DNA of 64,000 nt from Phycicoccus sp. M110.8 (GTDB lineage: Bacteria; Actinomycetota; Actinomycetes; Actinomycetales; Dermatophilaceae): contig NZ_JAWDIC010000003.1 in assembly GCF_032464895.1 (NCBI RefSeq), positions 1 to 64,000 on the forward strand. Reading direction: 5' to 3'. Below are positions 1 to 9,928 of this stretch, in pieces; the first letter of the stretch is position 1, and each line of letters begins with the position of its first letter. The translations under genes and the position numbers were made by a program. The notes beneath the pieces were generated by a model that did not search any database, was not told where the DNA came from, and saw only the letters and a list, made by a program, of their open reading frames with translations.

Positions 1-165
1 TTCCCCCCCGCGGGGGCCACCTTAGCCGAGCGGGCGGCCCCGGGCCCCCTTTTGCCCCAAGTGCGACCCGAACCGGGTCGACCCCGCCCCCACCCCCCCC
101 CCCCCCCCCCCCCCCCCCCGTGGTCCTCCCCCGGGTCCACCCGGGCGGCCGTCTCTCGTGGAGGC
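1..165. other. Gene-free window start with C-rich sequence
   Basis: No credible gene lies before the mutase stop codon at 166. The stretch is extremely C-rich. It includes a short inverted repeat (cgacccg-aa-ccgggtcg, about 64-79) and a long pure C run. The composition is unlike the rest of the window. It may be the ragged end of a contig or a hairpin-rich spacer downstream of the mutase gene. An open frame continues through it on the plus strand, but that frame is a shadow of the mutase gene. Confidence 0.5.
93..119. repeat. 27-base C homopolymer
   Basis: An uninterrupted run of about 27 C follows a nearly pure C stretch that starts near position 81. Runs of this length are rare even in high-GC genomes. 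They are prone to slippage in the cell and to error in sequencing. It lies about 50 bases downstream of the stop codon of the minus-strand mutase gene, so on that transcript it would be a G run. Confidence 0.8.
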
Positions 166-2259
166 TCAGGCCGGCTGTGCAGCCGAGGCGGGCAGCCCCC
201 GCGAGGCCCGGATGACCTGCACGAACCGGCCCATGATCTCGGTCAGCCCGAAGTCCTTCGGGGTGAAGACCTCGGCCACCCCGAGCTCCTTCAGGGCGCG
301 CGCGTCGGCCTCCGGGATGATCCCGCCGACGATGACCGGCACGTCGCCCGCGCCGGCCCGCTGGAGTCCCTCGAGGATCTCCGGCACCAGCGCCATGTGC
401 GACCCGGACAGGATCGAGATGCCGACGAGGTGGACGTCCTCGGCGACGGCCGCTGCCACGATCTGCTCCGGCGTCAGCCGGATGCCCTGGTAGACGACCT
501 CGAACCCGGCGTCCCGGGCGCGGACGGCCACCTGCTCGGCCCCGTTGCTGTGCCCGTCCAGCCCCGGCTTGGCCACGAGCACCCGCAGCCGCTCCCCGAG
601 CTCCTCGCCGGTCCGGCGCACCTGCTCGCGCACCGCCCGCAGCTCGGCGCTGCCCGCCTCCCCGGTCACGCCCACGGAGCCGCTGACCCCCGTGGGGGCC
701 CGGAACTCGCCGAACACGTCGCGGAGCGCCTGCGCCCACTCCCCCGTGGTCACGTCGGCGCGCGCCGCCTCGAGCGAGGCGGCCATGAGGTTGGTGCCCG
801 TACGCGCGTCCTCGCGCAGGCGCGCCAGCGCGTCCGCCGCCCGCTCCCGGCGGCCCGGGTCGGCGTCGCGCTCCTCGCGCCACCGGCGGACCGCCTCCGC
901 GGCCTTGACCTCGACGTCGTGGTCGACGGTCTGGATGGCTGCGTCGAGGTCTGCGGTGAGCGGGTTGGGCTCGGTGGTCTCGAACTTGTTGACGCCGACG
1001 ACGACGTCCTCGCCGGACTCGATCCGCGCCCGGCGCAGCGAGTGCGACGCCACGAGCGCGGACTTCATGTAGCCGCTCTCCACCGCGGCCACCGCCCCGC
1101 CCATCTCCTGCACCCGGGCGATCTCCGCCCGCGCCCCCTCGAGCAGCTCCGCCACCTTGGCCTCGACCACGGTGGACCCGGTGAACAGGTCGTCGTACTC
1201 GAGCAGGTCGGACTCGTACGCGAGGACCTGCTGCATCCGCAGCGACCACTGCTGGTCCCACGGCCGCGGCAGCCCGAGGGCCTCGTTCCACGCCGGCAGC
1301 TGCACCGCCCGTGCCCTGGCGTCCTTGCTCAGCGTCACCGCGAGCATCTCCAGGACGATCCGCTGGACGTTGTTCTCCGGCTGGGCCTCGGTGAGCCCGA
1401 GGCTGTTGACCTGCACGCCGTACCGGAAGCGCCGCTGCTTCGGGTCCTGCACGCCGTACCGCTCCCGGGTGAGCTCGTCCCACAGCTCGACGAAGGCGCG
1501 CATCTTGCACATCTCCTCGACGAACCGCACCCCGGCGTTGACGAAGAAGGAGATCCGCGCCACGACCTCGCCGAACCGCTCCGGCGGGACCTGGCCCGAG
1601 TCGCGCACGGCGTCCAGGACCGCGATGGCGGTGCACATGGAGTACGCGATCTCCTGCACGGGGGTCGCCCCCGCCTCCTGCAGGTGGTAGCTGCAGATGT
1701 TGGTCGGGTTCCACTTCGGGATCTCGGCCACCGTGTAGGCGACCATGTCGGTGATCAGCCGCAGCGACGGCCCCGGCGCGAACACGTAGGTCCCGCGCGA
1801 CAGGTACTCCTTGATGATGTCGTTCTGCGTGGTCCCGGCGAGCGCACGCACGGCCTGCGCCGGGTCCCTGCCGTCGGCGACCGCCTGCTCCTCGGCCACG
1901 ACCTGGTACATCGCCAGCAGCCACATGGCGGTCGCGTTGATGGTCATCGAGGTGTTCATCCGGTCGAGCGGGATGGAGTCGAACAGCGCCCGCATGTCCC
2001 CCACGTGCGAGATCGGCACCCCGACCTTGCCGACCTCGCCCCGGGCGAGCGGGTGGTCGGGGTCGTACCCGGTCTGCGTGGGCAGGTCGAAGGCCACCGA
2101 CAGGCCGGTCTGCCCCTTGTCGAGGTTGCGGCGGTAGAGCGCGTTGCTCGCCGCGGCGCTGGAGTGGCCGGCATACGTGCGCATGACCCAGGGACGGTCG
2201 CGCTGCGGACGGGCGGGCGCGGCGGCGTCGGGCACGGGGACGTCGGTGGGCTCGGCCAT
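166..2259 (-). CDS. meaA: B12-dependent acyl-CoA mutase, MeaA type
   Basis: This is a 697-residue adenosylcobalamin-dependent carbon-skeleton mutase of the methylmalonyl-CoA mutase family. The N-terminal barrel shows the conserved run YAGHSSAAASNALYRR (residues 29-44) and FDLPTQTGYDPDHP (57-70). The C-terminal cobalamin domain has the base-off motif GLDGHSNG (566-573), where His570 would be the lower cobalt ligand. Both domains in one chain, and this particular substrate-domain sequence, resemble MeaA/ethylmalonyl-CoA mutase proteins of Streptomyces more than the two-subunit MutAB enzyme. Substrate (ethylmalonyl- versus methylmalonyl-CoA) cannot be settled by eye. I start at the ATG at 2259; upstream extension gives low-complexity sequence. 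A cobalamin adenosyltransferase gene about 1.9 kb away could supply the cofactor. Confidence 0.85.
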   Translation of the reverse strand: MAEPTDVPVPDAAAPARPQRDRPWVMRTYAGHSSAAASNALYRRNLDKGQTGLSVAFDLPTQTGYDPDHPLARGEVGKVGVPISHVGDMRALFDSIPLDRMNTSMTINATAMWLLAMYQVVAEEQAVADGRDPAQAVRALAGTTQNDIIKEYLSRGTYVFAPGPSLRLITDMVAYTVAEIPKWNPTNICSYHLQEAGATPVQEIAYSMCTAIAVLDAVRDSGQVPPERFGEVVARISFFVNAGVRFVEEMCKMRAFVELWDELTRERYGVQDPKQRRFRYGVQVNSLGLTEAQPENNVQRIVLEMLAVTLSKDARARAVQLPAWNEALGLPRPWDQQWSLRMQQVLAYESDLLEYDDLFTGSTVVEAKVAELLEGARAEIARVQEMGGAVAAVESGYMKSALVASHSLRRARIESGEDVVVGVNKFETTEPNPLTADLDAAIQTVDHDVEVKAAEAVRRWREERDADPGRRERAADALARLREDARTGTNLMAASLEAARADVTTGEWAQALRDVFGEFRAPTGVSGSVGVTGEAGSAELRAVREQVRRTGEELGERLRVLVAKPGLDGHSNGAEQVAVRARDAGFEVVYQGIRLTPEQIVAAAVAEDVHLVGISILSGSHMALVPEILEGLQRAGAGDVPVIVGGIIPEADARALKELGVAEVFTPKDFGLTEIMGRFVQVIRASRGLPASAAQPA

Positions 2260-2299
2260 GGGCCGAACGTACCCGCGGGTAGCGCGTGCAGGGAGGGGC

Positions 2300-2665
2300 T
2301 CAGGCGGTGACGGCCACCACAGGCTCGGCGCCCTCGGCGTCGCGGAGCACGAGCGCGCGGTCGAGCCGTGACGCACGCAACAGGCGGCCGGTGCGCTCGG
2401 TCATGTCGACGACGGCCAGGCGGCGGCCGGCCCGGCGGGCCCGGTTGTAGGCCTCGACGAGGACCCCCAGACCGGTGGCGTCACCGATCTCCGCGCCAGC
2501 GAGGCGCATGTGCACGTCGCCGTTCCCGGTGTCGATGATCTCGTGCAGCAGCAGCCGGACGTCGGGCACGGAGTGGACGTCGATGCGCCCGGTGATGGCG
2601 ACCTCCTGGCCCCCGCCCACCGCGCGGACCGCGACCGGCAGGGCCCCCTCGCTGCTGACCGACAT
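2300..2665 (-). CDS. STAS-domain protein (anti-sigma factor antagonist-like)
   Basis: This is a 121-residue single STAS domain. The segment ITGRIDVHSVPDVRLLLHE is followed by the signature GDATGLGVLVEAYNRA. In SpoIIAA-type antagonists the phosphorylated residue sits in D-S-S-G-L-G; here the equivalent position is Thr64 (D-A-T-G-L-G), so phospho-regulation is possible but unproven. The start at 2665 is preceded by GAGGGGG at good spacing; an upstream ATG would add nine residues but lacks this site. No anti-sigma kinase or sigma factor gene lies next to it, so its partner must be elsewhere. It is 40 bases upstream of the mutase gene on the same strand. Confidence 0.8.
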   Translation of the reverse strand: MSVSSEGALPVAVRAVGGGQEVAITGRIDVHSVPDVRLLLHEIIDTGNGDVHMRLAGAEIGDATGLGVLVEAYNRARRAGRRLAVVDMTERTGRLLRASRLDRALVLRDAEGAEPVVAVTA

Positions 2666-2789
2666 GCGAACCCCCTCGTCCGTTGCAGACATTCACCCAC
2701 ACCGACGGGCGAACGGGGGTCCACGGTTGTCCCGGGCATGGTCAAGATCCGGTAACGGCCCGCACGACCGTCAGGCGGACCAGGGCAGG

Positions 2790-4079
2790 TCAGAGGTAGG
2801 GGGCGTCGTCCGGCTCGCGCGTGACGTCGGCCCCGAGCCCCTGCATCGCCTCGGCGAAGCCGGCGTACCCGCGGTCGATGTGCTGGGCCCCGCTCACGGT
2901 GGTGACCCCGTCGGCCACCAGCCCGGCGATGACGAGGGCGGCCCCGGCCCGGATGTCGCTGGCCTCCACCGGGGCGCCGGAGAGCCGCTCGACGCCGTGG
3001 ACCATGACGTGGTGCCCGTCGATGCGGGTCTCGGCGCCGAGCCGGTTGAGCTCCTGCACGGTGCGGAACCGCGCCTCGAAGAGGTTCTCGGTGATCATGG
3101 CCGAGCCGTCGGCCACCGCGTTCGCGGCGAGGGCGAAGGGCTGCAGGTCGGTCGGGAACCCCGGGTACGGCAGCGTCGCCACGTCGAAGGCGGTCGCGCG
3201 CCGGCCACCGGTGTCGACCCGGAACCCGCGCGCCGTCGGCTCGACCGTGGCGCCGCTGGCCCGGACGAGCTCGAGCGCCGCAGTGAGGTGCTCCGGGACG
3301 CCGCCCACCACCTCGACGGTGCCCCGCGTCGCCACCGCGGCGAAGGCCCACGTGCCGGCGGCGATGCGGTCTGCGACCACGGCGTGCTCGGTCGGGCGCA
3401 GGGCCTCGACGCCCTCGATCTCGACGACGGACGTCCCGGCGCCGGTGACCCTGGCGCCCATCGAGTTGAGCATCTCGGCGAGGTCGACGATCTCCGGCTC
3501 GCGGGCGGCGTTCTCCAGGCGGGTCGTCCCGCGCGCCAGCACCGATGCGGTGAGGACGTTCTCGGTGGCGCCGACGCTCGGGAACTCCAGGTGGATCTCG
3601 GCCCCGGAGAGGCCGCGCGGCGCCTCGGCGACGAGGAAGCCGTGGGTGACGTGCACGCTCGCGCCGAGCGCCTCGAGGCCGGCGGCGTGCAGGTCCAGCC
3701 CCCGGGAGCCGATGGCGTCGCCGCCGGGGATCGCGACATCGGCCGCGCCCGTGCGGGCGACCAGCGGCCCGAGGACCGCGGTCGACGCGCGCAGGGCGCG
3801 GACGAGGTCGTAGTCGGCGCGGTGGCCGACCTGCTCCGGGACGTCGATCTCGACGACCCCGGTCGGGGCGTCGTAGTCGACGGTGCAGCCGAGCCGGCGC
3901 AGCAGCTCGGCCATGATGGTCACGTCGAGGATGGCCGGGACGTTGGTCAGGCGGGTCCGGCCCACGGCCAGCAGGGCCGCCGCCATCAGCTTGAGGGCAC
4001 TGTTCTTGGCGCCCCACACGGGCACCTCGCCCTGCAGGCTGGCACCACCCACGACACGGAATCTCTCGGCCACCGGCAC
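2790..4079 (-). CDS. murA: UDP-N-acetylglucosamine 1-carboxyvinyltransferase
   Basis: This 429-residue MurA catalyses the first committed step of peptidoglycan synthesis, transfer of enolpyruvate from PEP to UDP-GlcNAc, in the cytoplasm. The N-terminal [15 protein letters not shown] motif (23-37) and the two-domain EPSP-synthase-like fold pattern are clear. The active-site loop reads PGGDAIGSR: the position of the usual catalytic Cys (Cys115 in E. coli) is Asp121, codon at 3717-3719. The same Cys-to-Asp change occurs in M. tuberculosis MurA and makes the enzyme insensitive to fosfomycin. The start is GTG at 4079. The gene is divergent from the adenosyltransferase gene, with 66 bases between them, as in the M. 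tuberculosis order. Confidence 0.95.
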   Translation of the reverse strand: MPVAERFRVVGGASLQGEVPVWGAKNSALKLMAAALLAVGRTRLTNVPAILDVTIMAELLRRLGCTVDYDAPTGVVEIDVPEQVGHRADYDLVRALRASTAVLGPLVARTGAADVAIPGGDAIGSRGLDLHAAGLEALGASVHVTHGFLVAEAPRGLSGAEIHLEFPSVGATENVLTASVLARGTTRLENAAREPEIVDLAEMLNSMGARVTGAGTSVVEIEGVEALRPTEHAVVADRIAAGTWAFAAVATRGTVEVVGGVPEHLTAALELVRASGATVEPTARGFRVDTGGRRATAFDVATLPYPGFPTDLQPFALAANAVADGSAMITENLFEARFRTVQELNRLGAETRIDGHHVMVHGVERLSGAPVEASDIRAGAALVIAGLVADGVTTVSGAQHIDRGYAGFAEAMQGLGADVTREPDDAPYL

Positions 4080-4145
4080 ACCCTACCGACGGCGCCCGCC
4101 CCGGCCCGTCGCGGAGCCGCTGCTCCCCCGGCATACGCTCCTCCC

Positions 4146-4772
4146 ATGGTGAACCTGACGCGCATCTACACCCGCACGGGCGACGACGGCCACACGCACC
4201 TCGGGGACATGAGCCGCACGAGCAAGACCGACGTGCGGCTGCTCGCGTACGCGGACACCAACGAGGCGAACGCCCAGATCGGCGTCGCCCTGGCCACCGG
4301 CGAGCTGCCCGAGGACGTCCGCGCCACGCTGCTGCGGGTGCAGAACGACCTCTTCGACGTCGGCGCGGACCTGTGCACGCCGCTGCAGCCGGAGTACGAG
4401 TTCCCGCCGCTGCGCGTGCAGCAGCAGTGGGTCGACGAGCTCGAGGCCGACTGCGACCGGTACCTCGAGCGCGTGGAGAAGCTGCGCTCGTTCATCCTCC
4501 CGGGCGGCACGCCGGGGTCGGCGCACCTGCACGTGGCCACCACGGTCGTGCGCCGTGCCGAGCGAGCGGCCTGGGCGGCCATCGACGCCTACGGCGACCA
4601 GCCCGGTGACGGCACGAAGGGCCACGGCGGCGTCAACGTGCTCACGGCGAAGTACCTCAACCGGCTGTCGGACCTGTTGTTCGTGCTGGCCCGCGTCGCC
4701 AACCTGCCGATCGGCGGCGACGTGCTCTGGCAGCCCGGTGGCGGACGGGCCGAGGGACCCTCGAAGCGCTGA
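4146..4772 (+). CDS. pduO: Cob(I)alamin adenosyltransferase, PduO type
   Basis: This is a 208-residue ATP:corrinoid adenosyltransferase that makes adenosylcobalamin. It has the PduO-type N-terminal TRIYTRTGDDGHTHLGD ATP-binding segment, the RRAERAAWA helix and the C-terminal YLNRLSDLLFVLARVAN motif. Length is normal for the family. The ATG at 4146 is chosen because the family starts just before this ATP motif. Its neighbour across murA is a B12-dependent mutase, the likely consumer of the cofactor. One copy of the CGGCATAC word lies at 4129-4136, just upstream of the start codon. Confidence 0.93.
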   Translation: MVNLTRIYTRTGDDGHTHLGDMSRTSKTDVRLLAYADTNEANAQIGVALATGELPEDVRATLLRVQNDLFDVGADLCTPLQPEYEFPPLRVQQQWVDELEADCDRYLERVEKLRSFILPGGTPGSAHLHVATTVVRRAERAAWAAIDAYGDQPGDGTKGHGGVNVLTAKYLNRLSDLLFVLARVANLPIGGDVLWQPGGGRAEGPSKR

Positions 4773-4808
4773 GCCGCGAGGCGGCGGCCACGCCGGCTGC
4801 GGCGGCCC

Positions 4809-4875
4809 TCAGGCGACGTTGACGTCGACGCCGTCAGGCGACGTTGACGTCGCCGCAGTCAGGCGACGTTGACGT
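4809..4875. repeat. 25-bp tandem repeat, about 2.7 copies, copying a gene end
   Basis: Copies begin at 4809, 4834 and 4859, each opening with tcaggcgacgttgacgt. The last copy is the real 3' end of the DUF2550 gene, including its stop codon. The other two lie just downstream of it, so the minus strand carries the terminal Asn/Asp-Val-Asn-Val-Ala-stop coding pattern three times. Copies one and two differ at only a few bases. The period of 25 is not a multiple of three, so this is duplication at the DNA level rather than a protein repeat. It fills the gap between two convergent genes. Confidence 0.9.
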
Positions 4876-5287
4876 TGAAGCCCGGGGGCGAGCTCTCGAG
4901 CCAGCTGCGCATGGCGGTGTAGGCCGCCGGGGCGAGGGCGACCTCGAAGGTGTCGGTGCGGTACCGGCACTCGACGGTCACGGCCTCGGGCAGCCCGGCG
5001 ATCGGGCTCGCCGGCGGTCGGGGCGGGCCGAGCTCGAGCAGCGGCCGCTCCCAGGTGCGCGCGGGCCGCGGCGAGGGGCCCACCAGGGTGAACCACTCCA
5101 GCGCGTTGCCCGAGAACCGCAACAGCCCCAGGCGGTACTGGGTACCGCCGTGGGGCCGGAGGGCGCAGAGCATGAGCGGCGCGCCCGAGGAGAGCAGCCG
5201 CCGTCGTACGAAGATGTAGAGCAGGGCCGTGAGGACGAGCACGATGAGCACGCCGGCAAGGATCTCCCCGGAGACCACGAGCGACAT
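4859..5287 (-). CDS. DUF2550 membrane protein
   Basis: This is a 142-residue protein with one N-terminal membrane helix (about residues 4-26, rich in V/L/I) followed by RRRLLSSG and a soluble domain containing RLGLLRFSGNALEWF. It matches the DUF2550 family, found just after the ATP synthase operon in many actinobacteria (Rv1312 in M. tuberculosis is the positional equivalent). Function is unknown. It begins 28 bases after atpC on the same strand, so it is probably co-transcribed with the ATP synthase genes. Its last codons are the source of a tandem repeat. Confidence 0.85.
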   Translation of the reverse strand: MSLVVSGEILAGVLIVLVLTALLYIFVRRRLLSSGAPLMLCALRPHGGTQYRLGLLRFSGNALEWFTLVGPSPRPARTWERPLLELGPPRPPASPIAGLPEAVTVECRYRTDTFEVALAPAAYTAMRSWLESSPPGFNVNVA

Positions 5288-5315
5288 GCGAACCGCCCTC
5301 CCTCGCAGCCCCGGG

Positions 5316-5582
5316 TCAGCCGACCTGCGAGGCGTCGACCGCCTCGGCGACGATGATGACCTTGTCCCGGTCGACCGACAGGAAGCCGCTGTCGATGGTG
5401 GCGGTGCTCGTGCCGCCGGCGGACTTGATCCGCACCTCGCCCTCGACGAGGACGCCCAGCAACGGGGTGTGGCCGGGCAGGATGCCCAGCTCGCCGTCGA
5501 CGGTGCGGGCCTGGACCATGTCCGCCTCGCCCTCCCAGACCTTGCGGTCCGCGGCGACGAGTTCAACCTGCAGGGTGCTCAC
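5316..5582 (-). CDS. atpC: ATP synthase F1 epsilon subunit, short form
   Basis: This is an 88-residue epsilon subunit of F1. The N-terminal beta-sandwich is complete: LQVELVAADRKVWEGEADMV, then GELGILPGHTPLLGVL, then VIIVAEAV at the end. The protein stops there. The C-terminal pair of helices that inhibits ATP hydrolysis in E. coli (138 residues in total) is absent, so regulation by that arm is not available. A GTG start at 5582 is used. The gene is separated from atpD by 132 bases that contain a strong hairpin, unlike the tighter spacing elsewhere in the operon. Confidence 0.93.
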   Translation of the reverse strand: MSTLQVELVAADRKVWEGEADMVQARTVDGELGILPGHTPLLGVLVEGEVRIKSAGGTSTATIDSGFLSVDRDKVIIVAEAVDASQVG

Positions 5583-5664
5583 GGGATCCTCCGTTGGTAC
5601 GGCACGTGTCGTGCGACGTTCTCACTCTATCCACCCGGCGCCGGGGACCGGCGGCCGGTATGCC

Positions 5665-5692
5665 GTGGGGCCGGCCGAGCGGCCGGCCCCAC
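5665..5692. terminator. Perfect 12-bp hairpin between atpD and atpC
   Basis: Arms gtggggccggcc (5665-5676) and ggccggccccac (5681-5692) pair perfectly around a 4-base loop. The hairpin sits 23 bases after the atpD stop codon on the transcribed strand, with no T-run after it. It could be a partial terminator, an attenuator lowering epsilon relative to beta, or an RNA-stability element. A GTATGCCG word overlaps its left edge (5658-5665). Confidence 0.6.
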
Positions 5693-5714
5693 TGTGACCC
5701 GCTGTGGTGCTGGG

Positions 5715-7193
<1,479 letters not shown>

Positions 7194-8093
7194 TCAACTC
7201 GCGTCGGCGAGGGCGCTGGCGCCGCCCACGATCTCGCTGATCTCTTGGGTGATCTCGGCCTGGCGGGCCTGGTTGGCCAGCCGGGTGTACTTCTTGATGA
7301 GCTCTTCGGCGTTGTCGGTGGCGGACTTCATCGCCTTCTGGCGCGAGGCCAGCTCGGACGCGGCCGCCTGGAGCAGGCAGTTGTAGATGCGCGCACCGAC
7401 GTACTTCGGCAGCAGCGCGTCGAGGACCTGCTCGGCACTCGGCTCGAACTCGTAGAGCGGCAGCACGTCGTCGGGGTCGGGGGCCTCCTCGCCCTCGACG
7501 ACCTCCAGCGGCAGCATGCGGATGACGTCCGGCTCCTGGGTGACCATGTTGACGAAGCGCGTGAAGACCACGTGCACCTCGTCGACGCCGCCCTCGTCGT
7601 AGGGCTGGTTGAACGCGGCCACGAGGGCCTCGCCGATCTCCTTGGCCACGTCGAACGTCGGCTGGTCCGTGAAGCCGGTCCAGTCCTGGGCGTACTCGCG
7701 CTTGCGGAACTTGTAGAAGCCCACCGCCTTGCGACCCACGAGGTACGGCACGACCTCCTTGCCGGCCTCACGGAGCTCGCCGATGAGGCGCTCGCTCTCC
7801 TTGATCACCGACGAGCTGTACGCACCGGCGAGACCACGGTCGGAGGTGACCACCAGGACCGCTGCACGGCGGACGTCGTCGTGCTCGGTGGTCAGCGGGT
7901 GGTCGACGTTGGAGTACGTCGCCACGGCGGACACCGCACGCGTCAGCGCCCGGGCGTAGGGCGAGGACTCCTTGACCCGCTGCTGGGCCTTCACGACGCG
8001 CGAGGCTGCGATGAGCTCCATCGCGCGGGTGATCTTCTTGGTGGCCTGGACGGACCGGATGCGCTGGCGGTAGACCCGCATCTGCGCTCCCAT
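7194..8093 (-). CDS. atpG: ATP synthase F1 gamma subunit
   Basis: This is the 299-residue rotor stalk subunit gamma. The N-terminus [22 protein letters not shown] and the C-terminal helix ending in [19 protein letters not shown] are hallmarks of the family; [15 protein letters not shown] is the conserved middle motif. The start at 8093 is supported by AAGGAGAGG eight to ten bases upstream; the frame is open further upstream but that part is not family-like. It lies between atpA and atpD in the usual order. Confidence 0.97.
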   Translation of the reverse strand: MGAQMRVYRQRIRSVQATKKITRAMELIAASRVVKAQQRVKESSPYARALTRAVSAVATYSNVDHPLTTEHDDVRRAAVLVVTSDRGLAGAYSSSVIKESERLIGELREAGKEVVPYLVGRKAVGFYKFRKREYAQDWTGFTDQPTFDVAKEIGEALVAAFNQPYDEGGVDEVHVVFTRFVNMVTQEPDVIRMLPLEVVEGEEAPDPDDVLPLYEFEPSAEQVLDALLPKYVGARIYNCLLQAAASELASRQKAMKSATDNAEELIKKYTRLANQARQAEITQEISEIVGGASALADAS

Positions 8094-8187
8094 ATCTGTG
8101 CCGCCTCTCCTTGGTTCTCGTTCGGGGGTGGTGTGCCGGTGGCCGGCGGTGCCGGGTGCGCACGAGGTGCGCACCCGGCATACCGCG

Positions 8188-9825
8188 TCAGCGCTTCTGC
8201 TTGACGATCTGCTCCTGCTCGACCTCGTGCTCGAGCTCGCCCGGGTCGGCCTCGTGGCCGACGGGGGTGTTCTCGGTGCCGGAGGCGGCGAACTGCTCCT
8301 TGAACGCCTTCACGGCGTCCTCGAGCCCGGAGCGGGTCTCGTCCTCGAACTTCTTGGACTCGCGGATCGCGTCGAGCAGGCCCTTCTTCTCCCGGCGCAG
8401 GTAGTCGAGGAACTCGGCCTCGAAGCGGCGGACGTCCTCGACGGCGACCGAGTCGAGCTGGCCGGAGGTGCCGGCCCAGATCGAGACGACCTGCTCCTCG
8501 ACGGGGTACGGCGAGGCGGACGGCTGCTTCAGGAGCTCGACGAGGCGGGCGCCCTTGGCGAGCTGGGCGCGCGAGGCGGGGTCCAGGTCGGACGCGAACA
8601 TCGCGAAGGCCTCCATCGCGCGGTACTGCGCGAGGTCGAGCTTCAGGCGGCCCGAGACGTCCTTCATGGCCTTGATCTGCGCGGCGCCACCGACACGCGA
8701 GACGGACACACCCACGTCGATCGCCGGGCGGACGTTGGCGTTGAACAGGTCGGCCTGCAGGTAGATCTGGCCGTCGGTGATCGAGATGACGTTGGTCGGG
8801 ATGTACGCGGAGACGTCACCGGCCTTGGTCTCGATGATCGGCAGACCCGTCATCGAGCCGGCGCCGAGCTCGTCGGAGAGCTTGGCGCAGCGCTCGAGCA
8901 GCCGGCTGTGCAGGTAGAAGACGTCACCGGGGTACGCCTCGCGGCCCGGCGGGCGGCGCAGCAGCAGCGACACCGCGCGGTAGGCCTCGGCCTGCTTGGA
9001 CAGGTCGTCGAAGACGATGAGGACGTGCTTGCCCTGGTACATCCAGTGCTGGCCGATGGCCGAGCCGGTGTAGGGGGCGAGGTACTTGAAGCCGGCCGAG
9101 TCGGACGCCGGGGCCGCCACGATCGTGGTGTACTCCAGCGCGCCGGCCGCCTCGAGGGTGCCGCGCACCGAGGCGATGGTCGAGCCCTTCTGGCCGATGG
9201 CGACGTAGATGCAGCGGACCTGCTTCTCCGGGTCGCCCGACTCCCAGAACTCCTTCTGGTTGATGATCGTGTCGACCGCGACCGTGGTCTTGCCGGTCTG
9301 GCGGTCGCCGATGATGAGCTGGCGCTGGCCACGGCCGATGGGGGTCATGGCGTCGACGGCCTTGAGGCCGGTCTGCAGCGGCTGGTGGACCGACTTGCGC
9401 TGCACCACGGTCGGCGCCTGCAGCTCGAGCGCGCGGCGCTCGGTGGCGCCGATCTCGCCGAGGCCGTCGATCGGCTGGCCGAGCGGGTTGACGACGCGGC
9501 CGAGGTACTCGTCGCCGACGGGGACCGAGAGGACCTCGCCGGTGCGCTTGACCTCCTGGCCCTCCTCGATCTTGGAGAAGTCACCGAGGATGACGACGCC
9601 GATCTCGTGGACGTCGAGGTTGAGCGCCAGGCCCAGCGTGCCGTCCTCGAACTCGAGCAGCTCGTTGGTCATGGCCGAGGGCAGGCCCTCGACGTGGGCG
9701 ATGCCGTCACCGGCGTCGACGACGCGGCCGACCTCTTCGCGGGAGGCCGCGCCGGGCTCGTAGGACTGAACGAAGTTGTCCAGTGCGTCCCGGATCTCCT
9801 CCGGACGGATCGAAAGCTCCGTCAT
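8188..9825 (-). CDS. atpA: ATP synthase F1 alpha subunit
   Basis: This is the 545-residue non-catalytic nucleotide-binding subunit alpha. It has the P-loop GDRQTGKT, the [15 protein letters not shown] segment, and the family ending motif [13 protein letters not shown] before a charged tail that is longer than in E. coli, as is usual for actinobacteria. It forms the alpha3beta3 head with AtpD. About 100 bases separate it from atpH. Confidence 0.98.
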   Translation of the reverse strand: MTELSIRPEEIRDALDNFVQSYEPGAASREEVGRVVDAGDGIAHVEGLPSAMTNELLEFEDGTLGLALNLDVHEIGVVILGDFSKIEEGQEVKRTGEVLSVPVGDEYLGRVVNPLGQPIDGLGEIGATERRALELQAPTVVQRKSVHQPLQTGLKAVDAMTPIGRGQRQLIIGDRQTGKTTVAVDTIINQKEFWESGDPEKQVRCIYVAIGQKGSTIASVRGTLEAAGALEYTTIVAAPASDSAGFKYLAPYTGSAIGQHWMYQGKHVLIVFDDLSKQAEAYRAVSLLLRRPPGREAYPGDVFYLHSRLLERCAKLSDELGAGSMTGLPIIETKAGDVSAYIPTNVISITDGQIYLQADLFNANVRPAIDVGVSVSRVGGAAQIKAMKDVSGRLKLDLAQYRAMEAFAMFASDLDPASRAQLAKGARLVELLKQPSASPYPVEEQVVSIWAGTSGQLDSVAVEDVRRFEAEFLDYLRREKKGLLDAIRESKKFEDETRSGLEDAVKAFKEQFAASGTENTPVGHEADPGELEHEVEQEQIVKQKR

Positions 9826-9928
9826 CTGACTCTCTTCTCCCTTGGTGGTGCAGCTGCCGGCTCGGGCTGAGCCGACCTCTGTCGTGTGTCCTGCGTTGTC
9901 GGTTGGGGGTGCAGGCGGCGCGCGGCCG

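Noticed and set aside
2260-2789. A cobalamin riboswitch upstream of the B12-dependent mutase or the adenosyltransferase
   Set aside because: The spaces upstream (2260-2299 and 4080-4145) are too short, and no B12-box-like segment was seen.
4146-4772. A longer start for the adenosyltransferase, open back to 2475
   Set aside because: The upstream part is the shadow of murA and the STAS gene; the family begins at the ATP-binding motif right after the ATG at 4146.
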